From Acidimicrobiia bacterium (GTDB taxonomy: Bacteria; Actinomycetota; Acidimicrobiia; Spongiisociales; Spongiisociaceae), in NCBI GenBank assembly GCA_009841075.1, contig VXMP01000007.1, forward strand, positions 1 through 49,250: DNA of 49,250 nucleotides, given 5' to 3'. The position numbers and the translations under genes were made by a program. Within the stretch, counting starts at the first letter, position 1. Each line of letters begins with the position of its first letter. The notes under the pieces are model-generated. The model was not told where the DNA came from. It saw nothing but the letters and a program-made list of their open reading frames with translations, and searched no databases. This document shows, one piece after another, positions 22,826 to 33,400 of this stretch.

Positions 22826-23027
22826 ACACACCACCGAATCGGTGGAGGCCTTGCTGCGATCCCAGGGCCTGACCGGACCGGAGTTCGACCCGGCCCGGAT
22901 CGCCGAGGCTTTGTCCGGCTGGGAGGAAGCCGGACGGGAGCTCGACCGACTGCTGACCGAGCACGAAGGAGAGGCACGCTCCTTAAACCCCACGGTCTTT
23001 TCGGCGGAGTGGGAAACCGGCCGATGA
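22818..23027 (+). CDS. AtzG-like small amidase-partner protein (GatC-type)
   Basis: A 69-residue acidic helical protein. It contains VEALLRSQGL, RIAEALSGWEEAGRELDRLL and a C-terminal NPTVFSAEW. Size, helical pattern and position directly before an amidase match AtzG/DUF4089 proteins, which clamp onto AtzE-type amidases as GatC does on GatA. It overlaps RidA by eight bases and the amidase start by four (ATGA), so equimolar synthesis is likely. The family call rests mainly on context and pattern. Confidence 0.7.
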   Translation: MGEHTTESVEALLRSQGLTGPEFDPARIAEALSGWEEAGRELDRLLTEHEGEARSLNPTVFSAEWETGR

Positions 23028-24424
23028 CCTCCTCCACCATTTCCTCTATCTCTCGCCGGCTCCGCACCGGTGCCACCACCTCGATGGAGGTCACCCAAGC
23101 TGCTTTGGATGCCATCGGACAGGTCAACGAACGGCTCTGTGCCTTCGTGCTGGTGGACGAAGAAGGTGCCATGCAAGCCGCCGAGCAGTCCGACCGGGCG
23201 CTCGAGGCCGGACGGCCGACAGGCCCCTTAACGGGTGTTCCTATCGCCATCAAGGACATCATTGACATGGAGGGACTCCCCACCGGATGCGGGTCGCCTG
23301 CCTATCCCGACACCCCTCGTGACCGTGATGCTGTAATTGTCACCCGCCTTCGGAAGGCCGGAGCGGTGATGGTGGGCAAGACCACCACCCACGAGCTGGC
23401 CTGCGGTGTCTACAGTCCTCCGGCCTGCAACCCTTGGGATACCGCCCGGCTGCCGGGTGGTTCCAGCGGCGGTTCGGGAGCGGCGGTAGCCGCCGGGATA
23501 GTACCGATGGCGCTCGGAAGCGATACCGGGGGCTCGATCCGCATCCCCGCCTCCGTGTGCGGGATCGCCGGTCTGAAACCCACCTTCGGAAGGGTTCCCA
23601 GGACGGGAGTCGAAACCCTGGCCTGGTCGCTGGATCATCTAGGACCGTTGGCCGCCTCTGTCCGGGACTGCGCGATCTCCCTCCAGGTGATGGCCGGCCC
23701 CCACCCCTCCGACCCTTCCACCGGCTCCTATCCGGTCCCGGACTTCTCCGAGAAGCTGGACCGAGGAATAGAGAGCCTCCGGCTGGGGGTATTGGCCGGC
23801 CCTCCCTTCTCACCGATGCAGGAGGATGTAGAAGCCGCCTTTCAGAACGGGGTATCCCACCTGAAGTCTCTGGGTGCCCGGGTGACGCCCCTGGAAATCG
23901 AGGAATTGAACTACACCATGCCGGCCGAGTTCGCCCTGGTGGCGACCGAAGGGGCCGCCTACCACCGCCGCTTGTTGAAAGAATGGCCGAATCTGATCGA
24001 CCCGGGGATACGTGAGCTGCTGACGATCGGGACCATCCTCCCTACCGGACATTATCTGAAAGGGAAGGCAGCCCGACAGATTATCCGCAACGCCCTGAGG
24101 ATGGCCTTCAACACCCACCGACTGGATGCGTTGATCACACCCACCCTGCCTGCCACGGCGGCCCGATCCGACCAGGACAACTTCGAATACGGAGCAACCG
24201 TAGAGGACGTGACCTCCTCCTATGTTCGCACCACCGCCCCCTTCAACCTGTCGGGCCAGCCCGCCCTGACCGTCCCGTGCGGATTCGACCGGAGGGGCCT
24301 ACCTATCGGCCTGCAGATCGCCGGACGACCCTTCGACGAGGCTACCGTCCTCCAGATCGGTTCCTGCTTCGAGGAAACCACCGACTGGTCGGAAGCGAAA
24401 CCGCCGATCCATACGGGGTTATAG
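23024..24424 (+). CDS. Amidase-signature hydrolase (AtzE/GatA-like)
   Basis: A 466-residue amidase-signature enzyme. The catalytic triad is visible: Lys in [12 protein letters not shown], the cis-Ser in [14 protein letters not shown] and the nucleophile Ser in [12 protein letters not shown]. The C-terminal part ends with [15 protein letters not shown] and [15 protein letters not shown]. It hydrolyses an amide to acid and ammonia; with an AtzG-like partner and RidA, biuret- or hydantoin-like substrates are possible but unproven. ATG 23024 is chosen because it overlaps the AtzG stop; GTG 23009 is an alternative. Confidence 0.92.
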   Translation: MTSSTISSISRRLRTGATTSMEVTQAALDAIGQVNERLCAFVLVDEEGAMQAAEQSDRALEAGRPTGPLTGVPIAIKDIIDMEGLPTGCGSPAYPDTPRDRDAVIVTRLRKAGAVMVGKTTTHELACGVYSPPACNPWDTARLPGGSSGGSGAAVAAGIVPMALGSDTGGSIRIPASVCGIAGLKPTFGRVPRTGVETLAWSLDHLGPLAASVRDCAISLQVMAGPHPSDPSTGSYPVPDFSEKLDRGIESLRLGVLAGPPFSPMQEDVEAAFQNGVSHLKSLGARVTPLEIEELNYTMPAEFALVATEGAAYHRRLLKEWPNLIDPGIRELLTIGTILPTGHYLKGKAARQIIRNALRMAFNTHRLDALITPTLPATAARSDQDNFEYGATVEDVTSSYVRTTAPFNLSGQPALTVPCGFDRRGLPIGLQIAGRPFDEATVLQIGSCFEETTDWSEAKPPIHTGL

Positions 24425-24431
24425 GAAGGTC

Positions 24432-25445
24432 ATGACCGGACAGATGCGGGTTCTGGTCTTCGACGGACCCCACCGGTTCCATATCGAGACCCGTCCGCTA
24501 CCGAAGCCCGGACCCGGCGAGGTTCGTCTGCGGATGGCCTATGTGGGGATTTGCGGATCAGACCTGCACGGATACACCGGGGAGTCGGGTCGGCGGCTAC
24601 CCGGAATGATCATGGGCCACGAAGCCGCCGGATGGGTTGACCAAACCGGCTCCGGAGTCGAAGGATGGGAGGTCGGCACGCCGGTCACCTTCAACCCCAG
24701 CCTGCCCTGTGACGGCGGATGCGGTCATCGACTGGAGAACCACTGCGCCGCGCTACGGGTGATCGGGGTTACTCCCGACATCCAAGGAGCTTTCGCCGAC
24801 GCCATCGTGTTGCCCGCCGCCCGGGTGGTGCGGTTAGACGGCCTGAGCCTCCTCTGGGGAGCGGGGGTGGAGCCCATGGCAGTAGCGCTTCAGTCGGCTC
24901 GGCGGGCTCGGATCCGACCCGGCCAGAAGGTGCTGGTAGTGGGCGGGGGAATGATCGGCCAGGCCATCGCCCAGACCTGTCGGCTGGAGGGGGCGGCGGC
25001 GGTGAGCGTCTCCGATCCGATGCCCCATCGTCGGTCATTGGCCGAAGCGGGCGGGTTCCAGGCCTTGCAACCCGCCCAGGTCGAGGAGGCCGGCCCCTTT
25101 GATGTTTCGTTTGATGCGGTCGGGATCACCCCCACCGCCTACGCCGCCATCCAGAACATCCCCAAAGGTGCGATAGCCTGTTTCGTGGGTTTAGGGCTCC
25201 CCGAGGTAAGCATCCCGTTGTTTGATGTGGTGGTCGGCGAGAGGATGGTGGTCGGAAGCTTCTGTTATCCCGATGCGGTGTTCGAGGAGGCGCTGGACCA
25301 TTTGTCCGCCGGACGACTGGACCTGGATCCGCTGATCGGAGCGGTGGTCGGGTTCGAGGAGGTGGCCCAGGCCTTCGAAGATTTGGCCACCGGAATACGC
25401 TCCGATGTCAAGGTTATGATGTCCACCGGCCTTCCACCCGGCTGA
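24432..25445 (+). CDS. Zinc-type MDR dehydrogenase (sorbitol/threonine dehydrogenase branch)
   Basis: A 337-residue MDR. YVGICGSDLHGYTG holds the catalytic Cys, GHEAAGWV the His-Glu pair, and VLVVGGGMIGQAIAQTC the Rossmann motif. The structural zinc lobe is shortened to CDGGCGHRLENHC, so at least one of four ligands is missing or replaced by His. It begins seven bases after the amidase stop. It probably oxidises an alcohol or polyol made nearby; the substrate is not known. Confidence 0.9.
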   Translation: MTGQMRVLVFDGPHRFHIETRPLPKPGPGEVRLRMAYVGICGSDLHGYTGESGRRLPGMIMGHEAAGWVDQTGSGVEGWEVGTPVTFNPSLPCDGGCGHRLENHCAALRVIGVTPDIQGAFADAIVLPAARVVRLDGLSLLWGAGVEPMAVALQSARRARIRPGQKVLVVGGGMIGQAIAQTCRLEGAAAVSVSDPMPHRRSLAEAGGFQALQPAQVEEAGPFDVSFDAVGITPTAYAAIQNIPKGAIACFVGLGLPEVSIPLFDVVVGERMVVGSFCYPDAVFEEALDHLSAGRLDLDPLIGAVVGFEEVAQAFEDLATGIRSDVKVMMSTGLPPG

Positions 25446-25477
25446 AAATCCTTCCCGAACCAGGAGAATCCATACCT

Positions 25478-26302
25478 ATGCCGTTCGCATCGCTCCCCAC
25501 CGGAATCGACCTCTACTACCAGGTGGAGGGCTCCGGCTATCCCCTACTTCTGATCATGGGTACCGGTGCCGATCATTCCACCTGGGCCGGGCAGGTGGAA
25601 GCCTATCGGGATCATTACACGGTCATCACCTACGACGCCCGGGGCACCGGCCAGACCACCCGACCCTCCGACCCCACCTCCTATTCGATGAGGTTGCTGG
25701 GTGACGACGCCGCCGCCCTGTTGGATCACCTAGGAATAGAACGAGCCCATGTTTCCGGACTGTCGTTGGGTAGCGCCACCGCCCAGGAGCTGGCTATCAA
25801 CCATCCGGAAAAGGTGGCATCTCTGCAGCTCCACTGCACCTGGGGCTTTTCGGACGAGTGGTTCATCAGGATGATCGACACCAACGAGCTGCCGGTCCTG
25901 AACGATGACTACCCCATGTATATTCGGACGGCTCTGCTGTGGGTGGCCAGCCCCCATTTCATCAACCATCGGCCTAAGGATTTAGCCGCCTTCGAGTCGG
26001 GTTTCCTGTTCGACAACCCCCATCCTCCCAGCCGGGAGGGGATGCTGGGCCATTTCCACGCCGATAAAACCCATGACACACTAGACCGGCTCCATCGGAT
26101 CAAAGCACCCACCCTGATCACTTCCGGGGAGGTGGACTGGCAGGTTCCGACCCACTACGGCCTGGAGGTGCAGAAGCGAATACCCGGTGCCACCATGCAT
26201 GTGTTCACCGGCCCTTCCTCCAGCCATATCGCCTTCTACGAAATGGCCGAGGAATGGAACGCTTTCACGCTGGGATGGCTAAACCGACTCTCCGGAGTAT
26301 AA
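25478..26302 (+). CDS. Alpha/beta hydrolase
   Basis: The product has 274 residues. The nucleophile elbow is SGLSLGSATAQELA, the acid lies in TSGEVDWQVPTHYG and the His in GPSSSHIAFYE. DARGTGQTTRP and MGTGADHSTW fit the enol-lactonase/haloperoxidase-like group. AGGAG lies nine bases before the ATG. It is the last gene of the plus-strand run RidA to hydrolase and is a second, distinct hydrolase from the one at 20665-21480. Function beyond ester or C-C hydrolysis cannot be inferred. Confidence 0.9.
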   Translation: MPFASLPTGIDLYYQVEGSGYPLLLIMGTGADHSTWAGQVEAYRDHYTVITYDARGTGQTTRPSDPTSYSMRLLGDDAAALLDHLGIERAHVSGLSLGSATAQELAINHPEKVASLQLHCTWGFSDEWFIRMIDTNELPVLNDDYPMYIRTALLWVASPHFINHRPKDLAAFESGFLFDNPHPPSREGMLGHFHADKTHDTLDRLHRIKAPTLITSGEVDWQVPTHYGLEVQKRIPGATMHVFTGPSSSHIAFYEMAEEWNAFTLGWLNRLSGV

Positions 26303-26341
26303 GGAAACCTGTAGAAGAAAATCCGGCCTAAACCGGTTTGG

Positions 26342-26881
26342 TTAGCCGCCGTGGGCTTCTTCGTAGGAGGCACCACCCGTACCGTCCACCCAGTAGCGTC
26401 TGGCCCAACCCACACCCTGCCAGGTCTTGACCTCGGTAGGTACCACCTTGATCAGCCAGCGGGGTTGGTTGATGGTGCCGGTCAGATATTCGGGGCCGTT
26501 CGGTCCTAGATAGCGATAGGACATTTCCTTGGCCACCTCCACCCAGTGGCCTCCCACGTTGGGTTCTTCTACCACCTCGGCCATGCCCTGCATGATCACC
26601 TTGGGGATCTCCATGCTCCGACCCATGTCGTCGGGTTCGCTGTGGGGGGCGTCCACCACCAGGGAAACCCGGGGGTCCGCCTGCATGTACTGGCACCAAA
26701 CCGCCCGTTGCCGTCCCACCAACCAAATGGCCTCTCCGTCCCACTGATACCACAGCGGGATTACATAGGGTGCGCCGTCGGGAGTAAGACACGCCACCCG
26801 GGCCAGGTAATTACCGGCCAGAAAATCGTCAAACTCGTCTCTTTGCAGGCCCCCTAAGTTCCCCCGAAAATCTTCTGCCAT
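26342..26881 (-). CDS. Pyridoxamine-5'-phosphate-oxidase-fold flavin/F420-binding protein
   Basis: A 179-residue split-barrel protein. LARVACLTPDGAPYVIPLWYQWDGEAIWL, the loop RQRAVWCQYMQADPRVSLVVDA and MQGMAEVVEE are the usual barrel strands. Actinobacterial members often bind F420, FMN or haem. F420 is plausible because a CofC gene lies elsewhere in the window. It stands alone on the minus strand, converging on the hydrolase gene. Its role is unknown. Confidence 0.85.
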   Translation of the reverse strand: MAEDFRGNLGGLQRDEFDDFLAGNYLARVACLTPDGAPYVIPLWYQWDGEAIWLVGRQRAVWCQYMQADPRVSLVVDAPHSEPDDMGRSMEIPKVIMQGMAEVVEEPNVGGHWVEVAKEMSYRYLGPNGPEYLTGTINQPRWLIKVVPTEVKTWQGVGWARRYWVDGTGGASYEEAHGG

Positions 26882-27250
26882 GCTGGTGTCGCCTTTCTGC
26901 TCGCCTGGTGGCCGGATTCTTTACGGCCATGTTGACCCCCCATCTTATCCCCTCCTAAACCCGGGGCCGTTATCCCGGGTCTGGGAGGGTGCTAAACAGA
27001 GGAGTAGGCCTGGCCCGTCTGGTGGGGTGTATAGTTTGGGGATCGGGGTTTTTCACGTTAGTTTCCCCCGAGTGCGGTAAGCCCGCCGTTGAGATCAAAA
27101 GGGTTTTAGCATGTACCCTCCTTTCCCCTCTGCGGCGGGTTTACCTTTGGTTGGTGCAAAAATGTGGGCCGGACATTTTCAGCATCCTCCTCGGAAGGCG
27201 ACGGCCACTATCCAGGACATCGCAGGGAGGAGTTATATAGAATAGCCGAG
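26882..27250. other. Gene-free spacer with a large stem-loop
   Basis: About 370 bases between the divergent oxidase-fold gene and the ABC ATPase. The main feature is a long stem-loop at 26950-26989: outer arms CCCTCC and GGAGGG, a three-base internal loop, and inner arms ACCCGGG and CCCGGGT around an eight-base loop. A T-poor 3' side argues against a simple terminator. The AGGGAGGAG at 27224-27232 is the nearest ribosome site to the ATPase gene. No gene or tRNA is seen. Confidence 0.5.
26950..26989. repeat. Two-tier inverted repeat
   Basis: CCCTCC (26950-26955) pairs with GGAGGG (26984-26989), and ACCCGGG (26959-26965) with CCCGGGT (26974-26980). The 13 paired positions make a stable hairpin in either strand. 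The role is unknown; it could be a protein-binding site or RNA structure. Confidence 0.6.
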
Positions 27251-28312
27251 GTGCCTAACTCCTCCCCAGCCGCAAACGCCTCACCGAACGGTCATCACGC
27301 CGCCCTGGCCGTCCGTGACCTGGTCAAAACATTTCTGGTCGGCGGCGGGATCTTCGGAGCGCCGAAGGGAGAGGTTTCGGCGGTAGCGGGGGTTTCCTTT
27401 CAGATCGGACCAGGCCGAACCTTGGGGCTGGTCGGGGAATCAGGTTGTGGGAAGTCCACCACCGCCCGGAGCATTCTTCGGCTGATCGAACCCACCTCGG
27501 GCGAGGTGCTGCTCTCCCGTCCCCTCGAGGGGGGAGGGAGCGAGCAGATCGACGTTATCGCCGCCGATCGCAAACAGCTTCGGGAGCTGCGCCGCCACAT
27601 GCAGATCGTCTTCCAGGACCCCTTCGCCTCCCTCAACCCTCGCATGTCGGTCGGCTCCGCCATCGAGGAGCTCCTGCACGTCCATACCGACCTGTCCCGA
27701 GCCGATCGGAAGGCACGGGTGGGCGAGCTGCTTTCGCTGGTCGGCATGAACCCCAATGTTGCGGAGCGCTACCCCCACGAATTCTCCGGCGGACAGAGAC
27801 AAAGGATCGGAGTAGCCCGTGCATTGGCCCTAAACCCCGGCTTCCTGATCCTGGATGAGCCGGTTTCGGCGTTGGACGTATCGATCCAGGCCCAAGTGCT
27901 AAACCTGCTGGAAGACCTCCAAAGCCGTCTCGGCCTGACCTATCTGTTTATCGCCCATGACCTGGCGGTGGTGCGACACATCTGTGACGAAACCGCCGTC
28001 ATGTATCTGGGCAAAATCGTGGAGCAGACCGACACCGATCGCCTGTTCGCCGAGCCGATGCACCCTTACACCCAGGCCCTGCTCTCGTCCGTTCCCGTCC
28101 CCAACCCCAAGGTCCAACGCCGGCGGTCCCGTATCCTGTTGGAAGGGGACGTTCCCAGCCCGATCAACCCACCCACCGGATGCCGTTTCCATACCCGCTG
28201 CCCGATCGGCAAAGACCAGGAGATATGCCGGATCGAAGAACCGCCCCTGCAGGAGGAAGCGCCCGGCCATCTGGTGGCCTGCCATTTCGCCGAAGCCCGG
28301 GCCATTATCTGA
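27251..28312 (+). CDS. Oligopeptide/dipeptide ABC transporter ATP-binding protein (OppF/DppF-like)
   Basis: Walker A is [14 protein letters not shown], the Q-loop [17 protein letters not shown], the signature [15 protein letters not shown], Walker [13 protein letters not shown] and the H-loop [11 protein letters not shown]. The OppF-type C-terminal extension with [16 protein letters not shown] is complete and may bind an Fe-S cluster as in relatives. The start is uncertain: GTG 27251 lies 18 bases after AGGGAGGAG, and the frame is open further upstream. The usual permease, binding-protein and OppD partners are not in the window, so this is a lone ATPase gene. Confidence 0.9.
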   Translation: MPNSSPAANASPNGHHAALAVRDLVKTFLVGGGIFGAPKGEVSAVAGVSFQIGPGRTLGLVGESGCGKSTTARSILRLIEPTSGEVLLSRPLEGGGSEQIDVIAADRKQLRELRRHMQIVFQDPFASLNPRMSVGSAIEELLHVHTDLSRADRKARVGELLSLVGMNPNVAERYPHEFSGGQRQRIGVARALALNPGFLILDEPVSALDVSIQAQVLNLLEDLQSRLGLTYLFIAHDLAVVRHICDETAVMYLGKIVEQTDTDRLFAEPMHPYTQALLSSVPVPNPKVQRRRSRILLEGDVPSPINPPTGCRFHTRCPIGKDQEICRIEEPPLQEEAPGHLVACHFAEARAII

Positions 28313-28326
28313 GCCTCTTACCGGAT

Positions 28327-29268
28327 TTGACCTCACCTGTCGAACCTTCCTTCCGGCGGCTGGGCCGGGACCGCACCCACTTCGTTTTCGATGCTTCAAT
28401 AGAACCGGCCATCAAGGTGGGCCTCGGCGAGTCGATCCGGGTGGAAACCCAGGATGCCCACAGCGGGACCATCACCGGGCCGGAGGTGGTCTACGAAACC
28501 CTGGACCAGGTTTTGGACACCATCGGCGGAGCTAATCCGGTCACCGGCCCGATCTTCATCGAAGGCATCGAAGCGGGTGATTGCGTGACGGTGGAGATAC
28601 AGCAGGTGGAAGGGGCACCGGTAACCGGCTTCGGGTATATGACCACCACCCCCACCCTCCATCCTTCGCTCATGGCCGAATCGGTCATCTGTCCCAGAAC
28701 CGACTCGGGCGACGTGGCCATCCCCACCGCTCAAGGCCCGATAAGCGTTCCCTATCGACCGTTCATCGGTACCTTGGGCCTGGCACCGGCGGGCGAACCG
28801 ATCCCTTCCTTCCAACAAAGTCCTCGCATCCTCGGCAACGTGGACCTGCCCGAAATCACCGCCGGCGCAACCGTGTTGCTCCGGGCGGAAGTGGATGGCG
28901 GCCTGGTTTCCCTCGGTGATGCCCATCTGTCCCAGGGCGACGCCGAGATCCATCGTTCGGCCATCGAATGCCAGGCCGATGTGCGGTTGAGATTCGGACG
29001 GGCCACCCCCGACCAGGCCGGATACTACGGACTTCCCCAGGTGAACACCGCTTCGGAGCTGGGAAGTGTCGCTCCCGGACCCGGCCATCTCGAAGACCTG
29101 GTCCGAGCCGCCTACGACGACCTGTCCCTCCGGCTGTGCCACACCGGACGATTCTCACGGGCCGAGGCCTACCGCCTGCTGGGTGCGGTCGGCACCGTTC
29201 GGATCGGCCAGGTGGTGCCGCCGGTATATTCCACCCTGGCCAAGATCGAACGCCGCTACCTAGGATGA
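28327..29268 (+). CDS. Acetamidase/formamidase-family protein
   Basis: A 313-residue FmdA/AmdA-family protein. Landmarks are ESIRVETQDAHSG, GPIFIEGIEAGDCVTVEI, PYRPFIGTLGLAPAGE, GGNVDLPEIT-like GNVDLPEITAGATVLL and VSLGDAHLSQGDAEIH, which carry metal-binding Asp, His and Glu residues in known members. It releases ammonia from short amides. I choose TTG 28327, 15 bases after the ATPase stop; a longer reading would overlap the ATPase gene. With the neighbouring aminotransferase it fits organic-nitrogen use. Confidence 0.9.
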   Translation: MTSPVEPSFRRLGRDRTHFVFDASIEPAIKVGLGESIRVETQDAHSGTITGPEVVYETLDQVLDTIGGANPVTGPIFIEGIEAGDCVTVEIQQVEGAPVTGFGYMTTTPTLHPSLMAESVICPRTDSGDVAIPTAQGPISVPYRPFIGTLGLAPAGEPIPSFQQSPRILGNVDLPEITAGATVLLRAEVDGGLVSLGDAHLSQGDAEIHRSAIECQADVRLRFGRATPDQAGYYGLPQVNTASELGSVAPGPGHLEDLVRAAYDDLSLRLCHTGRFSRAEAYRLLGAVGTVRIGQVVPPVYSTLAKIERRYLG

Positions 29269-29275
29269 GAGCCCT

Positions 29276-30427
29276 ATGGTGAAACCCTCTCCGATAGTCG
29301 AATCGCTACCCCGGTCGGGTATCCGTGAAATCATGGAGATGGCCTGGACCGTCCCTGATGTGATCCATCTGGAGGTCGGGGAGCCCAACTTCGACACCCC
29401 CGCCCACGTGGTGGAGGCTGCTCATCGGGCGGCCCAGGACGGCTTCACCCGCTACACCCCCAACGCCGGAATACCGGAGCTACGGGAAGTGCTGGCCGAA
29501 AAGGTGCGTAATCGTAACCACATCGAAGCCGAAGCCGACCGGATCGTGGTCACCCCGGGTGCGGTGGTCGGGATTTACAGCACCTTGGCGGCGGCGGCCG
29601 AGGCCGGTTCCGAGATGCTGCTCAGCGACCCGGCCTGGCCCAACTATCAGCTGATGACCCGCCTGCTGGGAGTCAACTCAGTCCGCTATCCGCTGGCCGA
29701 GGAGGACGATTTCATCCCGAACGCCGCCCGGATCGAACCCCACATCACCGACCGCACCAAGGTGCTGCTACTGAACTCACCAGGTAACCCGACCGGTGCC
29801 ACCACCCCCAAAGCGGCCCTGATAGAGCTGATGGAGCTGGCCAGAACCTACGACTTGTGGGTGTTGTCAGACGAGGTGTACGACGAGATCTGGTTCGACA
29901 GCCCCCATGTTTCGGCCGGCCCCTTCGACCCGGACGGTCGGGTGGTGACCTTCTTCAGCTTCTCCAAAACCTACGCCATGACCGGCTGGAGGGTGGGCTA
30001 CCTGGTAGCACCTCCGGCGCTGGCCGAAAGCGTCATCAAAGCCCAGGAACCGATCTCGTCATGTGTCAACGCCCCGGCCCAGAAAGCCGCAGTGGAGGCC
30101 ATCACCGGCCCCCAGGAGATGGTCGTCGAAATGCGCAACGCCTGCCGCCACCGCCGCGACCTGGTGGTGGAGCTTTTGGAAAGAGAAGGCATCGCCCATG
30201 TCCGCCCCACCGGTGCCTTCTACCTGATGGCCGATGTAAGCCGAAGCGGACTAAGCGGATACGACTTCGCCCGCCGCCTGGTCCTGGAACGAGGGGTAGC
30301 GGTCGTACCAGGGAATACCTTCGGACCAACCGGTGACAAATATGTCCGCCTGTCCCTGGCCACCGCCACCGACCCCCTGATCGAAGGGGTAACCCGCTTG
30401 GCGCAAGCTATCAACGAATGGGGATAG
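29276..30427 (+). CDS. Class I/II pyridoxal-phosphate aminotransferase
   Basis: A 383-residue fold-type I aminotransferase. It has EVGEPNFDTP, YTPNAGIPELREVLAEK, LNSPGNPTGA, SDEVYDEI, the PLP Lys in FFSFSKTYAMTGWRVGY and the substrate carboxylate Arg in KYVRLSLA. The pattern is that of aspartate/prephenate-type enzymes (AspC-like). Substrate is uncertain. It starts seven bases after the formamidase-family stop and likely shares its transcript. Its end converges on the large accessory gene with a gap of only five bases. Confidence 0.93.
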   Translation: MVKPSPIVESLPRSGIREIMEMAWTVPDVIHLEVGEPNFDTPAHVVEAAHRAAQDGFTRYTPNAGIPELREVLAEKVRNRNHIEAEADRIVVTPGAVVGIYSTLAAAAEAGSEMLLSDPAWPNYQLMTRLLGVNSVRYPLAEEDDFIPNAARIEPHITDRTKVLLLNSPGNPTGATTPKAALIELMELARTYDLWVLSDEVYDEIWFDSPHVSAGPFDPDGRVVTFFSFSKTYAMTGWRVGYLVAPPALAESVIKAQEPISSCVNAPAQKAAVEAITGPQEMVVEMRNACRHRRDLVVELLEREGIAHVRPTGAFYLMADVSRSGLSGYDFARRLVLERGVAVVPGNTFGPTGDKYVRLSLATATDPLIEGVTRLAQAINEWG

Positions 30428-30432
30428 AAGCC

Positions 30433-33400
30433 TCAGTCGGAATCGGCAAGGATCTCGGCGTGTTCATCATGGTGCTCTGCCTCGGCTTCGTATGCTTCCG
30501 CCAGCCTACGAAGCATCCGAGCGGTACGGGGCCATTGGATATCTATCTGTCGCATCCATTGCCGATATTTCCGGGCAAGTTCTCGCTCTTGATCGCCGCC
30601 TTCGTACTGACTACGGACCGTAACGCCCCTTGAGTTTCTTAGACCCCTGGCCATGCCGTCCTCGATTTCCTGACTACAGAGTTCTTCCAAGACTTCTCGG
30701 ACGCTCTCGTGCGGCCATACCCCGTCTTTACCGATTGGGCTACCGGAGAGCAGTTCCCCGATATACCCGTCCCCGATGCTTGTAAGGTCGTAAACCGCCA
30801 GCAAACGGCGGGCTTTGACTATCCAAGATTCCAGCACATCGGAGCTGATGTCTTCGCCGATGGCATCAATCCCAGGGAGGGTTCTCCAGCCTCCCAATAT
30901 CGACCAGGCAACATCAACCGATAACGACCAAACATCCTCCACCTCATTCTGATATGCCGAATACACCAATCGGGCAAAAAACTCCGGATCGGCAGCCAGC
31001 TTCCTATGGACCGCCAAGGGAGTACGCGCCACCCCCCAGTCGAAAAGTCTGCAAAAGGCTAATTCCGACTCGAACAAAGTATCCGAATCAGGTTTTACCG
31101 CTTCAAGATGATCCAACAACCGACCTATGTAGTAACGATCCATTTCGCCAAGCACCTGCTCGATATCGCTACCGATCGCCTTGTTCAGCACCATCTCAAT
31201 GCCATCCGGCCCCACAAAACCGTTGTCGTCTTTTTTCAAAGCTACAGCCAAAGCGTTGATAGCAAGCCAGGGCCTGTCATGCTCCATGAGGTTCCCAACA
31301 TATTCGGAAATATCCCTCGGGTCTACACCGTAGGCGCTGATCCGGCCGATCTGCTTCCAGTACAGGTCGTTGACCGATCTGCCCTGCTTATCAAGTAGTT
31401 TCCAAACCTCGGAGCAGGGACGAAGCGCCAAGAAAACTTGGGCTTGAACTTCTAGAGGTAGGTCACGGATCTGGCCGGCGATTTTCTCTGCCCAGAGGAA
31501 TCCGTCTGTTTCAGACTTTTTCCGTACCCAGCCTCCTACCAACTCTTGGATTTGGCCACTATCTGATCCTGCCCGGGCCAGCAGATCGCAAAGTGCTTCA
31601 TCAGATAGTTCCAGGGCCGCGGCAATTCCGACATAGGCCGGGCATTCTGCCTGTTCCGCAACTCCTACTATGGCTTCCAAGCCTCCTGACTCCCACAATT
31701 CTCTCACCGCTCGCCTGCGCTCCTCTTCTGGTCTTTCACCCCAATCAAAAAGACGAGCCGCTTCCCCAACCCGAACATCCAACGCTGTCACGAAACTCTC
31801 TAAACACAAGCGGGTTCGAATCCGCTCTAATTTTTGGTAGGTGGCTTCGTTAAGCCCCTGAGGGAGGGAATCGTTATGAGAGCACCAATGGAGCAACCTA
31901 TCTATAGATTGCCACAGGTGTAACCGTTCTTCCTCAGCAATATCCTCCGGCCGCAACTGCATCAGAGAATTCGTGACCTGATCCTGCGCCTCGGGAAAAA
32001 GGCCAAGAAACTTATCTATCCAGGGAACAAGTTTCGCCGGGTTGTTGGCGATACTGCCCATTGCAAGTCGGGCTCCTTCCTTAACAAAATGATGGAATTC
32101 TTGGGAAGTGTTAGGCGAATTGTCCAACCACTCCACACGGAAACGCGGTCGACGGATACCAAAACTCACATTGCGCCTTGACAAAACCCGACGAGCGAGA
32201 GCCTGTCCAACATCCGGATGATGCTCCAAGAGGCGGTGGAAAGTATCCAAACGCCGATCCACACAGGCACCGGTTTGGGGGTGCCAAGGCATCAAAACAG
32301 TTTTGGCGCTGTTTAATGGTCGGTTTGAAAGCTCCCCTCCCGGGTCTATAGTCGTCAGGCGAAGAAGGGATTCTATGCCCTGGGGGAAGAAGTCGGAGGA
32401 CCAACAAATTGTCTCCAGTGCCCAAAGAAGCCCTGTGTGTGGAGAACTATGAAATGGGTCCCTGTGCTTATTAAATGTGTCGGTGAACATAGACCTAATC
32501 AAGGGAGAATCACCTAACAAATCTTCCTCAACGGCCTCAAGAAATACTTCGGGTGCCGCTTCGGCCAGAAGTGGGAGTTCGTTGGAAAGCTGCCGCCATA
32601 GTTTCCCCCCCTCATCCTTTCCGGCCCGCTTTAGAAGTTCTGAAACCAACGATTTCGCCCGCCCCACTCCGTCGGATTGGCCCATCCCGTGAAGTCCCAT
32701 TACAGACAAAATGCCCACTCCGGAAGCTAGACCTCTCCGTAGGACAGGCGAGGCGTTAGGGTCTTTGCCTAGAAGTGGGGCGGCCCATTGATCAGCCTCC
32801 CTCATCTCCATTATGGGATCAAGAGTCCCCAATACGTCAAGTACGGCTCCGTACCACCGCTCTAAATCCTCCCCTATCACCATATGCTTGAGAAGTTCCC
32901 ACGCGTCCTCGGGATTAGCTACACGCCAAAGAGTCCCTGAACGCCTAAAGGGGGGATCATCCATATGTTCCCATCTTTGTAGTAAGCGCTCTACCACCCC
33001 ATAACTTTGGCCTGCAACACGGGCGACAATGTCCCGATCTCCTGGCAAATGACCGGACCAGCTTCCGACCAATACCAGGATGGCCAGGGTTTTACCTTCC
33101 ATTCCCTGTGCCCAAGGGGGCCGCGCTACCTTCGGATAAACAGCAAGCGACCGCCGTAAGGAAACCAGGCTTCGTCTGGCACACACCGCATATCGGTCCG
33201 CCCGATCGGGTTCAATGCCGATACTCTTAAAGGCCTCCCGACCTTCGGCGCGGCCGATTCGAGGAAGTTCTATAAAAGGTCTCCCCGCGTCCTCTGTAGA
33301 CATAGGTACTAGCACACAGTGACCTGCTGCCACCGCTGCTTGATAATTGCCCCCATCGAATAACGGGATTAGGACATTCCTGCCCTCCCCGGAAGCAAGC

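Noticed and set aside
26950-26989. Rho-independent terminator
   Set aside because: The hairpin is strong, but neither flank has a T-run and both neighbouring genes point away from it.
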